Numbered from the stretch's first letter, positions 35,071-48,874 are shown. The stretch is 64,000 nucleotides of DNA from Celoporthe dispersa (GCA_016584495.1 WAID01000006.1:1798001-1862000); one strand, 5' to 3'. Program-made: numbers and translations. The notes: generated by a model not told the origin, from the sequence alone.

Positions 35071-36299
35071 ATCTTGTCCGCAGAAAAGCAATAATGACTG
35101 TACTTTACTGTACCAGAGTATGGTACGGGTGGGATCTTGTTTTGAGTTTGCCGCGCAGCGTTGGGCTCGTCCCTCCCCCATAGGCTCCTGCGCAGCACAC
35201 GCGCAAAAAGTCAGGGCTTGTGTGTGTGTGTGCCGCGCCGTAGAGCCAGCGTGGGCGTCAAGGCTTAGGGCGACACGTAAAGGAGAAGAAGAAAAGAAGA
35301 AGAAAAGAAGAAGAAGAAAAAAAGAAAATGACACAGGCCTTGCCTTTGGCCCATCTGCTGCGGGATGATAGTTCTCCGCACCTAGTCATCTGTACAACAC
35401 CATCCCGTACCGCATGCTCCGTACATGGCAATGAGTCGACGCCCCCTGGCTGGAGGATCGGGACCAGCCGCACGCGTATGGTCCTCGATGCATGTTCGTC
35501 GTGGGTTAGATCGACGTTTTGGGAAACGAGAAGCGCAAATCCGTGTACAAGAGTTTCCCGGTTCAGCCTGGCTTTTTTTTTTGTCGTTACTTTTCCTTTT
35601 CTTTTCCTTTTTTTTTTCCCTCTCGCGACGCGACACGAACGCGACAGTACATGAAGAGTAGGTTGCTACACTATTATGACGATATCTCGATTGCATCGCA
35701 GGGGGGTGGGGAGGGCTCATATGCAGGAGAGTAGCTGATCTCTCCCGTCTTGAGCCAGCGGGAAAAGAAAAGACAGAAAAAGAAAGAAGAGCGATTCGGT
35801 CTCGAGGGTGTGTGGCAGGCGAGCATGTCGGATGGAACCCTCCCTCATGGACAGGGAGCGCCTGCAGGAGATGGTACATGAGTAAATTGGGCCCCGATGC
35901 AGCAGTGCCTGTCTGACAAATGAACCAAGTTGAATATCGAAGCCCTGCTGCTTCTCTGCCAATGGTGATCACGGTGTGGTGCGTGTGTGTGTGTGTTGGA
36001 TACTCCCGGGGTTGGGCTGCTGGTGGTGGGCAGCAGCACAGCACAAGCACCATGTAGAAATGTGGTGCAGCAAGCTGCACCAGCAAGCACCAGCCATGAG
36101 TGCCTCGTCTCTGCCTGAGCCCTAGTCTCGTCAAAAACTGCCCAACTGCAGGGTAAGGTGTGGCCAGATGCAATACTGTGCTGCAGGTGAGACAGCGCAG
36201 TAGTTCAAGCCCACTGGGTGTGGGTTACAAGTATGAAAATACCTTGCGCAAGCATGATGCCAACGTGGGCTTGCTGCAGCACGAAAAAAGACAGAGAGT

Positions 36300-36480
36300 T
36301 GCATCGAGACAGATAGTTGGGCGCCGTAGAATTTACACTAGAGATCGGTTTAGAGCTAAACCAAAAAGAGGATTTTAGAATCTAAACAACTACTCGATTT
36401 AGTTTAATAGCTTTATTATCTCGGAGCAATACCGCTGTAGAGAGAAAAGGGGGGGGGATACAAAAAAACAGAGATGGCTG
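36300..36480. mobile_element. Possible decayed retroelement fragment (AT-rich patch)
   Basis: An abrupt AT-rich, TpA-rich patch of about 180 nt interrupts GC-balanced surroundings. It begins with TTGGGCGCCGTAGAATT, which loosely resembles the GGCGCC-containing junction just inside LTRs of fungal copia-type elements. No LTR pair, terminal repeat, target-site duplication or coding remnant is visible, so this is weak inference. Confidence 0.2.
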
Positions 36481-38000
36481 CATATTTTATGTTTCTACAC
36501 ATCACAGTCAATTTGTATATTTTCACATCCCACAGGCCTGCATACGTCAGCAACTGACATCTCAACTTTTCAGCCGTCTCACCAACCTCGCAGATCCTAA
36601 GCGATAGTCACTCTCCTTGACCATTCGAGACGTGAAACCTCGTTACTCCCCCCCTGTCGGTCTCTTTTTTTTTTTTTTTTTTAAAAAAAGGGAACCTATG
36701 TACTTTTCTCTCCAGGTCTCTCTGTCCAGTGTGACATGGCACCCGGCATGACAAGGGCATCTTCAGCTCGGCCTGGGAGCTGAGTATCCTCCGATGAGGA
36801 TGGACGGGGTACGCAATGAGTGGCTGCGGTCCAGATGCCCTCGCCGCCCTGATGATCCCTATGACGCCAGTGTGCGAATCTCGAGCCGGGGGGTCAAGAG
36901 GAAAAAAAAAAGAAAGAGAGAGAAAATAAAAGAATGATGGTTTGTGCAGCTGACCATTGATCCTCCCGAGGACCATCTCAGTCTTCTTGTCCATCGGGTA
37001 CCGGCCGAGGGCTGCAGCGCTGTAAAAGGTATGCGTCTTCGTCCATGTCGGATTGAACATCAGAAACCTTCCGCGCCTGTACCACCAAGTAAAGCCTTTA
37101 ATTCCGCCCTATGACGGCAGGACCTCTGGAGCGTCTCGCCCGTATCTGATCTCTGCCAAGCTCTGGGTACGACCTGTTCAGGAGCACAAGAGAAGGGCAC
37201 CATCGGGGGGTTTTCTTTCTTTCTTTTCTTCGTCCCTTTGTGGAAGCATATCTCACATCTCGTTATGAATTTTTTGAAGTACTTTAAAAGTCCCAAGATA
37301 CAAACAAGGCAGATTGAAACGGCTGTCTCATTGAGCCCGCCTTGCTGGCGCCGCTCCCAGCTTGAGGTGACATCGCACTGGCAGCCGACCCCCGCGCCCC
37401 CCCCCCAGCCCAGCCCACTGATATGACCGTGGATGAAACTTGATGATGAACCCTGAGTGTATCTTGTCTGATCGGATCCATCAAGGAGTTCCTGAGTCGT
37501 GATGAGATCGGGCCATTCTCCGAACGATGCGTATGGATGTTCTGCTGCCCTGCGCTGCGATTGGTCGCCCTGGAATGGTACTCCGGAGATGGGGCAGCTC
37601 TCATCCAGACATCGACCAGGCGGGGAAGCATGAGATCTGATCCCGACCGGCCAAGCACTATACTCCAATGGGTGGCATTCAAGATCGCAGAGGTGTGTAG
37701 AAAACATGCCATGTCATCTTAGTAGGGTGCCCACATTATCATGACGCAAGAGCGAACCTGCTGGCAGGTTTTGTCATTTCTTACTGAGCGGTTGGGGGTC
37801 ATGTCAGCAGCCGCTTCAGCGTGTGTGGGTGTGTTTGTGATTGTCTGACCCTCTAGGATGAGCCACTGGGCTCTCTCTACACACAGTCAGCGTAGCAGGA
37901 AAGGGAGAGAGCTGCCAGCCCGCCATTGGAAGCTACGCGACAGTTTTTTTTTTTTTTGGTGATTTTTTTTTTTTAACTACACGATCAAACACGAAAAGGT

Positions 38001-41000
38001 ATCATGGCTAGTATCTATCAGACCTGGAGTCTGCAGTTTTATCGGCAGTATGCGATACTGAACCAAGCAAGGATGGACCCTACCACATTATGCGCTTGTC
38101 AACTGAGAGAAAACTACATACTATTAGCAGTACATACTCTGGGTCGCCGTCGTGGCAGTAGGTAGGTACCTTGTCCGGAAGGAGGTGGGCCTCCTTGGTT
38201 GAGGCAACATTGTGCCAAGCTGGGATGAACAATGAATCAATCGATCGCCTCCTCTCGCTCTCTCTGTCTCGCTCTCTCTTTCCAAGGTTCTGCGGGCCGC
38301 GGCTGTTTTGAAGCTGGGTATGGTGATGACCAAAGACCCGGGGCAGTGCAGATCCTCATATCCGGCTCGGTGGCTTTTTGTCATCTCGCTATGGGAAGAG
38401 CTAAACGTTGTTTCGACGCTTCAAATCTTCCGCCGTCACCACAATTCTGCGTATCCCTGGTGTTATATCGTACGAGTTATAGTCGCGGATCTCGGTCTTG
38501 CGGGACGAGAATGGTTCGTGCCCCGTAATCTTCGATCTGTGTACCTGTTTTCTTCTGTCTTCTTCTTCTCTTCTCAGACAACGGCCCACACACACACGCT
38601 CACTCACCCTCACGCTTTTACACACACACAACAGAGAAGGGCTATGCGGCCATTAGTGATGACCCGGGCGGGCGGCAGCAAGCGTCCCACCCGACGACCC
38701 AGTCGAGAACTAACTCTCTCGACAATACGATATGTCACGCAGCCCCCTCCCCGGCCTACAAGATGACCGTTAACCTTGTCGTGATAGGCGGCTCGGCTCT
38801 ACTACTTTACCAGACTATCAAAGGACCCAGCGGTTCTAAATTCATCCAGACCTGACATGACGCTGTCCGTGCGCCCTCATAAGGCGGAGCTGACTGACGT
38901 CTCTTAGAGTTTCACAATATGCTTTTCGGGGCCTTGCTGGAGCCTGCCTGGCTTTGCCTCACCTCGCCCTGCCCTGCACTGCCCTGCCTGATTGTTCCCC
39001 CTCTCTCCCCTCTCCATCAACCGTTGCGCCGTCTTGAGTCATACACAGGCATGCAGCAGCGCCCGCATCTGGCAGATGCGGAGCCTACTCCCAGGATTTG
39101 CTCCGAACCGGATCACTCGGTTCCCTCTCTGTGATCTCGGTACCACCATCTCCAGGGTCGTCTACGAGATGATGATGCCGAGCTCATTCAGCTCTTGACA
39201 GGCTGAAGAGAGAAAAGAAGGAAGAAGGAGGGGGAAATCCATGGAAAAAATAAAGAAACATAAATACACAAGAGAAACCTCGGACACCGCTTGCTGGTGT
39301 CTACACCCCTGAGAAAGGACCTCCCGCCACTGCACATGTGGGGCGCCCTTTCTAGGCCTCCATGTATCTCGCTAAACCACCTGACAGGTAGAATCTGGCA
39401 TATGGACGGAGATTTAACGACTTGCGATATGCAGCTTGTGCGATCTTCGAAACACGGCAACGTCGGGCACACAGGTTCCCTCCCCCCTCCCCTCCTCCTC
39501 CTCCTCCTCCTCGTCTCCTGACCCTCCCGCAGGGGACGAACCCAATTTTTGTGATTTTGCAACCGGTCAGCAGCGCTCACTCGACGGGCCCCGGGTGTGC
39601 TTGTACTCCAGATGAAGCCAGCCAGCCACGTTCGTTCATGGTTACCACCCCTTCAGCCCAACCCGTATTCTCGGGCCTACTACCCTATCCGAGGGAGAGA
39701 GGGGGGCGGAGGGGGGGGTATGTGCGGCTCTATTGGTACGGAACGTCTTCGAGGGACGAGTCGCATGTTATTGCTGCTGCGCAGTGGCTCTGATGACCTT
39801 TACCTGGCACCAAACACACACACACACACACATAAAACCCACCTTGACATGGGCCCGGGGGTGGGTACAGCAGGAGGGTACAGCACAGCAGACAGCTTAA
39901 CTAACCTGCAGAGCACGAGACCGCCCAGGTCACCACGTTCTCGGATACTTGGACCTGCCTTGGCTGCGTCTCGCCAGCCAACACAAGTGCCCCGGATACT
40001 TGTACGGCAGCCTGCACCAGGTATATCGGAACCCTGCCCGGCTCGGGTCTCCAGGGAAGGGGAGGAGGGAAGGGGAAGGATGCATGACAAGAGAGCTGAG
40101 GTAATTATCCCCAGATCTCGAGGGCATGTGCATCCACTCCATCCATTCACGGTCTCGTTCATGCTGTGCGAGTCAGCTCTGTCCCATGCGGCCATCCAAC
40201 CACCCACCCAGCGAGCCCACCCAACCGGCTGGAACGTGGTATCCAGAAGAGAGAGAGAGAGAGAAAAAAAGAGATATCATCGCATTGAACCAGTCATCTC
40301 AGAGAGAACTGTGCGTGTCGGATCGGTAAGATCTCCAACAGCTTCCAGGCCCCTGGGGAACCCTGACCACCTCTGACCTGCGCGCGCGCCCCCTCCCCTA
40401 GCTTATCCCCGTCATAATCTGGTCGGGAATCTCGAACACGATCTCGATCGGACAGATCAGAAGCTCGATTAGCCTCCTCTCGTCTCGGGCAGAGACCAAA
40501 GAGAAGGGGATGCTGATATTGGGGGAGGGGGAGGGGGAGAGCAAGGCAAAAGCCTACCTCCCGGGGGGGGAATCTTAGTGCAGCGAGCATGTGCTCCACC
40601 TTTTGATAGAAATCAGGCCACTTCACTCTTTAAAGATTACCTCCTTCCCACCCCCCACCCCACCCACCTGCCCAACAGCCCACACACTGGGGGGAAAGAG
40701 CGAAGGGCCGGGCCCACACTGCGGTCAGCAGAAAGAGGATTCGGGAGGAGCCATTGGAGGGGGGGAGGGAAAGAGCGAGCCAGAGATCGCTAACGGCAGC
40801 GGAAGCCTTTCCCGATTCTGGCCCTGGCCGATACGAAAAAGAGAAAGAACGAAGGGAGTTGGGAAAAAAAAGAAAAGGAAAGGAAAAAAAGAAAAAGCCA
40901 TCATTCTTTAACGACGTGGCATGGCAGGGGAATCTCTTTTTTTTTTTTTTAATCATTATTATTATTATATTTTTGGTTTTGATTTCGTCACCAGTCAGAG

Positions 41001-44000
41001 AAAATTCATCCCCCCCCAAAAAAAAAGAAAACATATGAATCCGACGCGCGACCTGTCACGGGCGGCTGTCACCGCTTCGGCCGTCCGTGACCAAGGTGGC
41101 GACCCAGGCGCTGTGGATTTTTTTTTCTTTTTTCCAGTTCGCTGAACCTGGTCTGACAGCTACTTCGTTTGTGCGTAATGTGTCAAATGTACGATGACAG
41201 GGCGGCCCAAGCGACAAGAGACAGAAGGGGAAAGGGGGGGGGGCAAAAGAAGAAAACAAACCACCACCCAAAACCCCAGCCAAGGAAAGAAAGGAAAAAA
41301 AGGAAAGGGAAAGGAAACCCCCTCAGCCCCACTGCCAGTGTACAGTACACACAGGTGGACACACAGAGCTTCAAACCTGGACTATCCCTGGAAGAGGGAG
41401 AGAGGAGGAGGAGGAGGAGGAAGAGGACCCCAGCCCCTCTCTCGCCTCGGTGGGGGCCCCCTTCGATGGGAATCGACCCACCCGACCCTTTTCTGAAGCT
41501 TCGAGAACAAGTAAAGAACGATTCGCGCCCCACGGATGGAACCTGGACTGTGTGGGACCACCCCTCTACGATCGTGTTCGGTTGGTGAAAAGGCTATCGG
41601 GAAATGGGACAGCGAACAAGGGCGGGGACAAGCTACTGATGGCATCACGGGCGGCAGTCACTTGTTCGTTCCTGTGTGGGGCGGGAGAGGAGAGAGAAGA
41701 GAGAGGAGAGAAGGAGAGAGAGAGAAAAAAAGAAAAGAAAAAAAAAAGAGGGACTCCTCCTTCTCGCATTGGGGGATCTTGATGCACGATGCACTACACA
41801 AACGACGCCGTTCACCGAGAGAGGTATGGTCAGCTGACCTCCCTCTCCTCACACACGCGCTGTCGGAAGCTTCTCACGTCCTATCACCACGGTACCTTTC
41901 TTTCCCTCTGCCGCCCCCCCGATCCTGCCTCGCCTCTCGGAACTTTTTTTCCTACCCTGTTTCTTGCTCCCAGCCACGCTGGCCTGCTGATCACAGAAAA
42001 TCGATCGCCCACCCCCCTCGTCTCTCTCCTTGGCGGAAAATGCAGGTCGATAGGAGGGAGAGGGAGGAGGGGGTGATGGGGTGTGTGGGTTTGCGTCGCA
42101 GGCCCATCCTCCATTTTTCTGACCGCCCCTGACGCAAGACGCTGGCAGTGGATGATGGATGGACCACCACCGAGTACCATCACCACACGGATACTACACT
42201 ATACACTTTATACACGCACACACACACACATACACACACACACACAGAGCCCGCTCCGGCCACCCGGTGACCCAAAGGAGGCCCCTTGTGATCTCCAAAT
42301 CGTTCGATCTTGCGGAGCAAGTACGGTTGATGTGGGGTGGGGTACAATTCCTTACCCACCCTCTCACCCCCCTCTTCGTACATCTCTCTCCCTCTCGTGT
42401 CTCTCTCTCTCCCTGTCTCTCTCTCTAGATCAGATCCCTAAGAAGAAAAAAGGCCCCTGACTCCTCTCGAGGTATTCTTCTTTTAAAAAGAAAAATTAAA
42501 AAAAAAACCACAAAAACCAAAAACCATCGTCACCGAGGAGGAGTGGTAGTAACAGCAACCATACTCCCCTCCCCTTCCGCCTCTTCCACACCCCCCTACT
42601 CACCATAGGAGATATCTTAATGTACGTAGTATATAAATACAGGAGCAGGGTCCCCGGGGAGGAAGAGGGAGGTGGGTATGACCACATGGGCTCGGCCCGG
42701 AACTCGATCCGGATCTGGGAATTATCTCCATGGGGGCTTGTCAAATCACGGCACCCGATCTCGCAGGCTGGGCTGATCTGCATTGGGGGGGTTTGGTTTT
42801 GGTTTTTTTTTTTTTTGCTGGGTCTTCTTTGTAAGATAACCGCGTTCCCACCTCTGGGGATTTCCTAGTAGTCTATTGATCTTTATTTCGTTTTGCTTTG
42901 ATTGTTGGTTTTGGTTTTTTTTTTTGTTTTTGGTGTGGGCTGTTGCTGTGCTGTGCTGGGGGAGGGGAGAGAAGGAGAGGAAGGAAGGGGGAGGGGAGGG
43001 GAATTTGGTTTCTTTTCGTATTTAGCATTACCGAGAGCGAGATTGGCGTGGTGGAGGACGGGGAGTACAGAGTACCGTACACAGACACAATACGATAATA
43101 GTATAGCAAGGAGGAAAGATGGGGTTCAGCCTGTACATCACGGCGGCTGTTATCTGTCGTCGGTCGCGCAGGCCAGACCCCGGGCTGGGACGTGGACGAA
43201 CACAACCCAGAGAGCAGCCTGGGACGGAGCGAGCGGGAGGGCTCTTTTTTCTGTCTCTTGTTGTTGTCGCCCTGTGTCCCTCTTTGTGTCTTGTGTCATG
43301 TAAGATTCTGCATTGCAGCCTGCATCCCATCGAGTGCCCAGAGGGGGGGACTCCCAGGGGTTTTAAGCTGTCACCCGTCAAACCTGCATGGTTTGAGGTA
43401 TGGCGGCAAGCCGGCCGCCCGAACATACATCATAGGCAAGAAGGAAGGGTCCCTCCCTTCCCCCAAGGAGGGTTGTCCCTTGCATAGCTGCTGGCAGAAG
43501 CAACAAAGGTGCGGGTAGTGAGTGTGTGTGTGTGTGTATGTGTGTGTGTGTCGCTGCAGCAGCGGACGCGTGGCTCCCTTGGGCTGCAGAGTCACTTCAC
43601 TTCAACTTCACGCCCGTTTGTGCTGGTCCCCCGTCTCTTGTCTCTGGGTGTGGGTCCCCCTTCTTTTTTTTTTTCTTTTTGTTTTTTCCCTTGCCTCTTC
43701 TCTTTGGTGCTTGCTTTACCCGCCCGCCTCCTCCTCCTTGCCTTTCCTGGATCTTGTTTCCTTCTTTCTTTTGCACGACGGTCTGCCAGAGGAAATACTT
43801 ACCGCCTTGGAAACACATGCCATGTGGCGTGACGTGAGGCGGCCACGAGTATGGGCCGCATGTCATCCCACCTGCTTGCTTGCTTGCTTGCTCCTGGAAG
43901 GTGGGTTTTTGGTTTTTAATCTTTGTTTTTTTTTTTTTTTAAAAAAAAAAAGAGAGAGAAAAGAGAGACAGAGAGAGAGAAAGAGTTTATAGAGTGGTCT
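38001..44000. other. Gene-poor region, part 5: low-complexity DNA
   Basis: No frame looks coding. Contains short CA/TC-rich stretches near 38590-38635, a CCCTG-rich stretch at 38960-38990, GA-rich blocks (40245-40265, 41690-41750), (CA)n at ~42218-42246, (GT)n at 43521-43552, a CTTG tetranucleotide run at ~43873-43892 and a T15A11 palindrome at 43926-43951. Confidence 0.6.
43521..43552. repeat. (GT)n microsatellite
   Basis: GT dinucleotides with one A interruption. Confidence 0.93.
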
Positions 44001-45160
44001 CCAAAAAGAAAGGGAAAGGGAGAAGGAAAAAAAAGAGTCTCCAACCATCCATCCATTCATTCATCTATCCTCTCGGTCGAACAAGCATCAATCCAACATC
44101 CCGAGAGAAAAACAAGTCAACAACCATCATCCATTCATTCCGTCATGTTCGATAGGGCAAGGCTGGTGGTTCCCCTTCCCTCTCCTCTCTCTTCTCCCCT
44201 CGCCCCCCCCCCCCGGAATTAACCCCTGCCTGGCCTGCCTGGCCCTGTAAGTCAGCTCTCCTCTCGCCAGGCATCCTGTCGCCCAGTCATCATCATCACC
44301 ACTACTACACCGTAAGACCCCCCTTGTTCTTGCAGCGTCGTCAGGGTCGCATGCCGCGGCAATAACCTTCTTAGGGAGCAAGGCCTTCCAGACCGGTCGG
44401 TGCTGGGAACTCGACGCTACAGCCTGACAATGTCACTCCCGAGGATACCGCGTCTGGGCCTGGGCGGTTAGGTCGATAGTAGTCGTTCTCTCTCTCTTTT
44501 TTTGTGGTCGTCTCCCGCCTGCTGGGCCACCAAACCTCGTGTGCATGTGCAATGGTGGGAAGTCAAGTGGTCCAGCCTGAAAGAATTCTCCGAGGTGCAC
44601 GAGCACAAACTATGGGTGCAACCAAGAAAAAGAAGAAAAAAGAAGACGAAAGAAACGAAGAAAAGGGAAAGGAGAAAAAAACAAACCTACTACAGCAACA
44701 ACAGCTCGAGGGTGGAGGGATGACGTGACAAAGACGGTGTCCGGGGGACAAGGTGTATGTGGGAGAGGTAGAGAAAAGAAAAAAAGAAGAAAAAAAGTGC
44801 ACAAACTTGCACCACAGTACATTCTCCTGCTTCGATGCGACCACACATACACACACGCACACGCACACACACACACCCACCCATGCAGAGCGGCTGAGGC
44901 TCGCCAGGCAGCACACACCTCGTACCTGAGCCTCTCAGAACAGTCCGCCGCAAGAAACGGGTTGTTAGACGGGACGGCAGCATCTGACTTTTCTGCGCGA
45001 TGCGAGTCCCGTCACCTTTTATTTATTTATTTTTTATTCAATTTTTCTTAGGCCTTGCCCTCCCCTTCTTCTCGCGGTCGGGACACACACACACAAGGGC
45101 TGCGCCCATTCTACATGGAACGAGCCAGCGCAGCCACCACTCGGGTGGAAGGAGGAGAGG

Positions 45161-45251
45161 CAGCAGCAGCAGCGGCAGCAGCAGCAGGATGGACTCGCAA
45201 GGCCTCCTGCCCAGCCCCCTCGGTGCTGCTGTTGCTGCTGCTGCTGCTGCT
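45161..45251. repeat. Inverted (CAG)n / (CTG)n trinucleotide pair
   Basis: A CAG-type run (with one CGG) at 45161-45187 and a CTG-type run at 45224-45251 (with one TTG), separated by about 36 nt. The arms are complementary and could form a long hairpin. Confidence 0.9.
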
Positions 45252-45809
45252 CCTCCTCCTCTTGTGACGCACACAATGAATTCTCTATGGACGGAGGCAG
45301 CTTGTCGGACGGACTGTGCCTGGTGTACCCGCCCGAGAGGCTGCTGTAGCTTGCGCGCAACACCAGCCACCCACCAACACTGTCATCACCTGAGAGCCAG
45401 CCCAGGGATCTGTATGGAACCCTCCACCACCCTCCCCCCATGACTCCCTCCCACGATCATCTCATCGGGACGTATCTAGATCCCTCCAGACTGGCGGGAC
45501 TGCGGGATTCACCTGCCAGCCCAGCCCAGAAGCAGGGCATATGACGCACCCCGATGCTTGTTACCGGGCGCGCCAGCTCGGCTGCAACGGCTGTGCCAGG
45601 GGCACGAGGGAGGGGGGTGGTCGCCAAGTGTCTGTGTCTGTGTGTGTGTGTGTCGGCTCTGCTTGCCTGCTTACAAGAGGCCCCGCCTCCAGGGTATTTC
45701 TCTGCAGACTATTGATGCCACTACAGCGCGGTGCAACAAGAGGGACAGAGCGCTGTGTTGTGGGAAGGCAAATCATGCTGATCAAGGCATCACCTCATTT
45801 TGGGTACAT

Positions 45810-45813
<4 letters not shown>

Positions 45814-45842
<29 letters not shown>
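45814..45842. repeat. (CA)n microsatellite
   Basis: Uninterrupted CA dinucleotides, intergenic. Confidence 0.95.
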
Positions 45843-45845
<3 letters not shown>

Positions 45846-48800
45846 ACCAAAGCACGGTCTCGCCAACAGGTACGACACCATTCAAATCTCCTCTGCTGCC
45901 AGGGAGTGACCTCGGAGCCGAGCTGGTTCCCTTGACTACCCCCTTCGTCCTGTCTGTTATTCTCTTCTGAGGGAGCTCGACCCTTGCTGTACCCAAAAGA
46001 TACATAGTAGTAGCAGTAGTAGGGATTCTTACCCTCCCTCTCCCTCTCCCTCTCACTCGCTCTCACACGCCCTTCCTCTCTGACCACTGCCGACCTAAGG
46101 GCGCGAGGTGATCCGTGGAGCTGTCAGAACAAACCAGCAAGGGGGCTGTCGAGGGACAACAGGGCCCCCTGCCGAACGAAGACGATCTTTATGACCTGTC
46201 ATCGGCGTCTATGCCCTCGCGTATAGTTTGTGGCCTGATTTGTGGGTCCCCTTACAGGGCGGTAATATCGCTTATGAAGCAGGCTCCCGCTCGGCACGAG
46301 AAAGACATGTGGTCGCTGCAGGGAGTCGAGGGTTTCTCCTTGTGGCGGAGCCTTCTCTCTCCCTCTCTCCCTCTCTGTCTCTCTGCCTCTCTCCGCCTCT
46401 CTCTCTAGGATGGTGGCGAGCTCGCCCCAGTCTGCCAGGGGATTAGATAGATAAATAAATGAGACGCAGGCTGAATGATAGCATCATCACACGCGGGTGA
46501 CGCGACGAGTTCACTGGGGTTTTGCCGCCAGTCGGAGCCTCGTCTAGCCCAGCACACCCCAGGGACAAGACCTCGGTGTTCCTTGGGACGGTTGCCTACA
46601 TCTTGCCAGTCGATGACTTGTCATAAGAGGAGACACAAGCAACCTCTGTGTGTATGTGCTCCCTCGATGGCGTGTCCCAACTACGCAGTGTCCGGCGTCA
46701 TCATTCATGAGGCGCATCGCCAGGTGCACCGGATTTTGTTTCTTAGAGAGGGGAGGGGGGAAGAGATCTGACGGCTGGCCAAATAATCCGATACCCAAAA
46801 TTGGTGCACCCCGTTGTCGGTTACAGAATGCGACCCACGGACGAATCGTTTCACATCTCGAAGATATGTGGTGGCTGCTTGCGTGGAATTACTCCGGGGG
46901 ACACCACCGGTCCTAACCCATGTGAATGGGCCTCGGGTGCTTGATGCCAGATTGTATGTGGTGGAGGGCGTCATGGATCTCTCGCACTTGTATCTGGCCT
47001 TCTGATGGGTTGACAGGCAGGCCGCCCGTTTTTCGTGTTACACCACCCTGTCCTGCGAAGGCGGGCGTCCTTCTCATGGTCGCTCGCTAGTCGTTCTCTC
47101 AGGAGCCTCCTCGTCTCTCACCCCCAACACCTAACCTTTGAGATCCCGAGGTGTCTCCCAGGATGACAACCTAGCCTGTACGATGGCAGCAGGATTGTCA
47201 GTCCCGAGAAGCGAATCTTCCCTTCCCTCCTGCCGCACCAGCTTCTGCTGCGGAACAATTTCCGCCGTCCTTCACTTAGAAGCTGTGTGGTACGGAGAGG
47301 GAGTGAAAAGGAATAGAGGAGGGAACAAAAAATTTTTTTTAAAGGCGTCGGAGAGATATCGCCGAGGAGGAGTTCAGGTGCACACCGTGTCCAGACAAAC
47401 CCGTCGACCGGTGAGACGAGGGCGGCGTAGTTGTCTCTTTTGTGTGCTGCAGATGACGATACCCGCAGCAGCCAAGGCGGGCTCGATGCAAACCCCGAGC
47501 CTGTTGGGTGTAAAAGAGACAGGCTTAGCTCGTCAATGACTTCCAAGAAGAGGCAACTCGCCGGTCCCGACACACCACACCCAACCACCAGCCCTCACAT
47601 GTCTCCATGCAGCAAAGATCTGCTTCGTCTTCGATCTGACAGGATGGAGCGCCCCCTTGGTGTAGTTGCCTCGATCAGATCATATTTGGCCCAAACCCCA
47701 GCATTCGGAACCAAAGCCGAAAACGGCCGGGCTTGCGCCCTCCCTCCCGTTTTGTGATATATCACATCTCACCACGAGAACGGGCTTTGGGAAAATTTTC
47801 ACAATGCACGGCCCCACCCCCTTCTTTTTTTTAAAAAAAAAAAAGAGAGAGGTGTTTGTGACCGCGGCGTAGCGCTGACACCGAGTGAGTGCTCTCCCCC
47901 TCCCCTTCCCCTGCTTTCCCGGCGTACCTATGCTGTGTGTGCAATGGGAGAATTCGCCCGGAGTCGAGGTTTCGTTTCGTGGTCCATCTTCGCCCTTGGG
48001 TCATGCAGCCTCCGCCTCGCTTGAGCCTGTGGTACACGCATATACACAGAACCTAACAGCATGACTGACTGGCTCCGTCCGGTCCACTTTTCGAAACCCG
48101 GGAGACCCAGTCGCTGGCCTTTCAATTTTCTATCGAGATCCAAGGGCCGGATGTGATCTCGTGTCGGATGAGGTCGATCCCAACCTGCTGCTTCACAGCT
48201 CACCCACATCGTTATCATAAATCACACCGACGAGTTATTTATGACGCGGTGAAGGTGATGATGGTGTGAAGGTTGTTTCTGTTGTTGTGTCCAGAGGCGA
48301 GGGCCGTGCTGGGGGACCAAGGCCGCGGACAGCTCACAAAAAAGGCGGAATAGTGATCATCCACGGACTCCGCAGTCCTCGATACCGCCGTCATGTATCC
48401 GCCGGCCAAACATGGGTACCTCCTGTGAGCATCATCCAACGGGCAACAATGAGACATGCTGGGGCCAGGGAAATATCGGTAAGTGAGACCACACGTGATG
48501 GGACACGTCAACGTCGCTTTCCTTGGTGGTCACCGCCCGGGACACCCACCAGGGGGGCGGGGTGATGATGGCAGGGCCTCGATGATGACAGGTCCGCCCC
48601 CCCCCCCAACCTCCTCTCTCTATCACCTTGCATATTATTGAGACACACTGACCAGTGTTTTCGTAGATTGGTCGGCTTGTCAGAGGGGCACCTGTCACGT
48701 TTGTCGCCCAGATCCGAGATGTGACCACCATCAAGGGTTCTCGACACCCTCTCGAGATGATTCCCCTCGTCTAATGTTGCCGCAGAAACGAGAGGGGACG

Positions 48801-48874
48801 GGATGTTCTGCTGTACAAGAATGGCGGAGTGGTGCCCTTGTCTCCTCGGTTAGACGCCTTGATAAACCCCACCC

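Larger units (their letters stand above)
33501..38000. other. Gene-poor region, part 4: GTAC-rich and purine-rich DNA
   Basis: No coding signal. Contains A-runs at ~33772-33803, a dense GTAC cluster at 33828-34620 and another at 35098-35430, a CCGGTAC/GTACCGG inverted repeat at 34033-34056, GGCCAG/ATCAG short repeats at ~35029-35070, an AT-rich patch at 36300-36480 and a T18A7 palindrome at 36665-36689. Confidence 0.6.

Noticed and set aside
35382..36173. 263-codon minus-strand open frame in the desert
   Set aside because: Low-complexity and mixed composition with no domain or coding-like third-position bias; likely a chance open frame.
39597..40376. 259-codon plus-strand open frame
   Set aside because: Contains microsatellite translations and Pro/Arg-rich noise; no recognisable motif, no supporting splice structure.
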